DNA of 64,000 bases. It comes from Campylobacteraceae bacterium (GTDB lineage Bacteria > Campylobacterota > Campylobacteria > Campylobacterales > Sulfurovaceae). Position numbers and translations under genes: made by a program. Shown in pieces: positions 62,814 to 64,000 of this stretch (its first letter is position 1; each line of letters opens with the position of its first letter). The notes beneath the pieces were generated by a model, which worked only from the letters and a program-made list of their open reading frames with translations, was not told the origin of the DNA and ran no database searches. Location of the stretch: contig JALVTE010000020.1 in assembly GCA_027024155.1 (NCBI GenBank), positions 82,464 to 146,463 on the forward strand. Direction: 5' to 3'.

Positions 62814-63761
62814 ATGAGTAACAAAGTTTTAGCTATTAAAGAAGAAGTTAAAAAAATTATAGTAGGGCAAGAGGAGCTAATAGATGCAATGCTTATTGGC
62901 TTGCTTTGCGAGGGGCATATTTTAGTAGAGGGTGTGCCAGGGCTTGCAAAGACTACTGCAATTAATGCTATTAGTAAGGCGTTAGGATTAGATTTTAAGC
63001 GTGTACAGTTTACACCAGATTTACTGCCAAGTGATATAACAGGTACAGAGATTTACGACCCTAAAAATGGTGAATTTAAGATAAAAAAAGGTCCCATCTT
63101 TACCAACTTACTTTTAGCTGATGAAATCAACAGAGCACCAGCAAAGGTGCAAGCGGCACTTTTAGAGGTTATGCAAGAGCGTCAGGTTACTATTGGTGAT
63201 ACAACCTTTAAAATAGATAAACCATTTTTGGTTCTAGCTACGCAAAACCCAGTTGAGCAAGAGGGTACTTACCCACTGCCAGAGGCACAGTTAGATAGAT
63301 TTATGCTTAAAGTTGTAGTGGGTTACAATAGTGCCAAAGAAGAGGTAGAGATTGTAAAAAGAGTTGCTAAAAAAGAGTTTGAAGAGGTAGCACAAGTTGC
63401 CAGCAAAGAGGATATTTTTGCAATGCAAAAAGAGGTTGAAGCTGTACATATGGATGAAGCTCTGTTAGAGTATATTGTATCGATAATTTACGCAACAAGA
63501 GAGCCAAAAGAGTATGGACTTGGAGAGCTTGCTGAGTATATAGAGTTTGGGGCGAGCCCAAGAGCTTCGATAAACCTATATAAAGCAGCAAAAGCGAAGG
63601 CGTATATTGATGGCAAAGATTATGTAACACCTTTAGATATTGCTTCAGTTGCAAGTGATGTTTTAAGACACAGAATTATTCTAAATTACAAAGCACAAGC
63701 GGCAAATATTACAACTGACGAAGTGATAAAGAAGATTTTAGACAAATTGCCTTTGCCTTAA
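62814..63761 (+). CDS. MoxR-family AAA ATPase
   Basis: GHILVEGVPGLAKTTAINAISKAL; TPDLLPSDITGTEIY; LLADEINRAPAKVQAALLEVMQERQVTIG; ATQNPVEQEGTYPLPEAQLDRF. Confidence 0.96.
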   Translation: MSNKVLAIKEEVKKIIVGQEELIDAMLIGLLCEGHILVEGVPGLAKTTAINAISKALGLDFKRVQFTPDLLPSDITGTEIYDPKNGEFKIKKGPIFTNLLLADEINRAPAKVQAALLEVMQERQVTIGDTTFKIDKPFLVLATQNPVEQEGTYPLPEAQLDRFMLKVVVGYNSAKEEVEIVKRVAKKEFEEVAQVASKEDIFAMQKEVEAVHMDEALLEYIVSIIYATREPKEYGLGELAEYIEFGASPRASINLYKAAKAKAYIDGKDYVTPLDIASVASDVLRHRIILNYKAQAANITTDEVIKKILDKLPLP

Positions 63762-63771
63762 AGGGAGTTGA

Positions 63772-64000
63772 ATGAATACAAAAGCAAGAGAGATAATAAT
63801 AAAGACCAAAAAGCGTCTGTTTGGGGCGAATATTGGTAATAATATCTCTGTTTTTCAAGGAAATGGGCTCGACTTTAGCGAAATAAAAGAGTACCAAATT
63901 GGCGACGATGTTAAAAAGATAAATTGGAAAGTAACAGCCAAAGAGCAAAAGCCCTACATTAATGTTTTTAATGAAGAGCGAGAGTTAAATATTGTGCTGT
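63772..64000 (+). CDS. DUF58-family protein, N-terminal part, cut by window end
   Basis: Translation MNTKAREIIIKTKKRLFGANIGNNISVFQGNGLDFSEIKEYQIGDDVKKINWKVTAKEQKPYINVFNEERELNIVL; follows MoxR. Confidence 0.85.
   Translation, partial: MNTKAREIIIKTKKRLFGANIGNNISVFQGNGLDFSEIKEYQIGDDVKKINWKVTAKEQKPYINVFNEERELNIVL

Noticed and set aside
62814-64000. MoxR-DUF58 pair as a novel system
   Set aside because: Very common conserved gene pair; only the start is in the window.

Overview
The window is AT-rich DNA from what looks like a free-living Campylobacterota bacterium (Sulfurovum/Sulfurimonas-like; inferred from gene content, not tested). From left to right it holds: (1) a partial OmpR-type response regulator; (2) a leftward metal/redox envelope block with an RND pump and adaptor, a Met-rich-tailed cytochrome c, a CDF transporter, a DUF2202 lipoprotein, an MsrA-thioredoxin-MsrB fusion and a PatB-like pseudogene; (3) small membrane proteins next to a two-subunit heme-copper oxidoreductase with non-canonical active-site and CuA residues (NO-reductase-like); (4) housekeeping genes prfA, rpsT, glmM and lspA; (5) a ~26 kb rightward glycan locus (20503-46075) combining Pseudomonas-type O-antigen modules (WbpA/B/D/E, RfbA/B, Wzx, CapE/F/G, WbpV/WbpL/WbpM) with a terminal Campylobacter-type PglB oligosaccharyltransferase (WWDYG), a GtrA/GtrB/GT-C module and an embedded exported ATP-dependent DNA ligase; (6) a leftward LPS/core operon (MsbA-like, glycosyltransferases, LpxL-like, WaaL-like) and two bactofilins; (7) a DUF1501 plus lipoprotein pair; (8) a three-gene sensory operon (periplasmic Cache protein, response regulator, histidine kinase) beside a TsdA-like diheme cytochrome; (9) MoxR and DUF58. 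The best candidates for something undescribed are the hybrid glycan locus, in which Wzx- and PNPT-type machinery apparently feeds a PglB with no clear Wzy; the oxidoreductase with His-to-Asp and CuA Cys-to-Ser substitutions; and dispersed degenerate heptad-period repeat tracts, two of which lie inside genes. All product names come from reading the sequence and recalling families; no database search was run.
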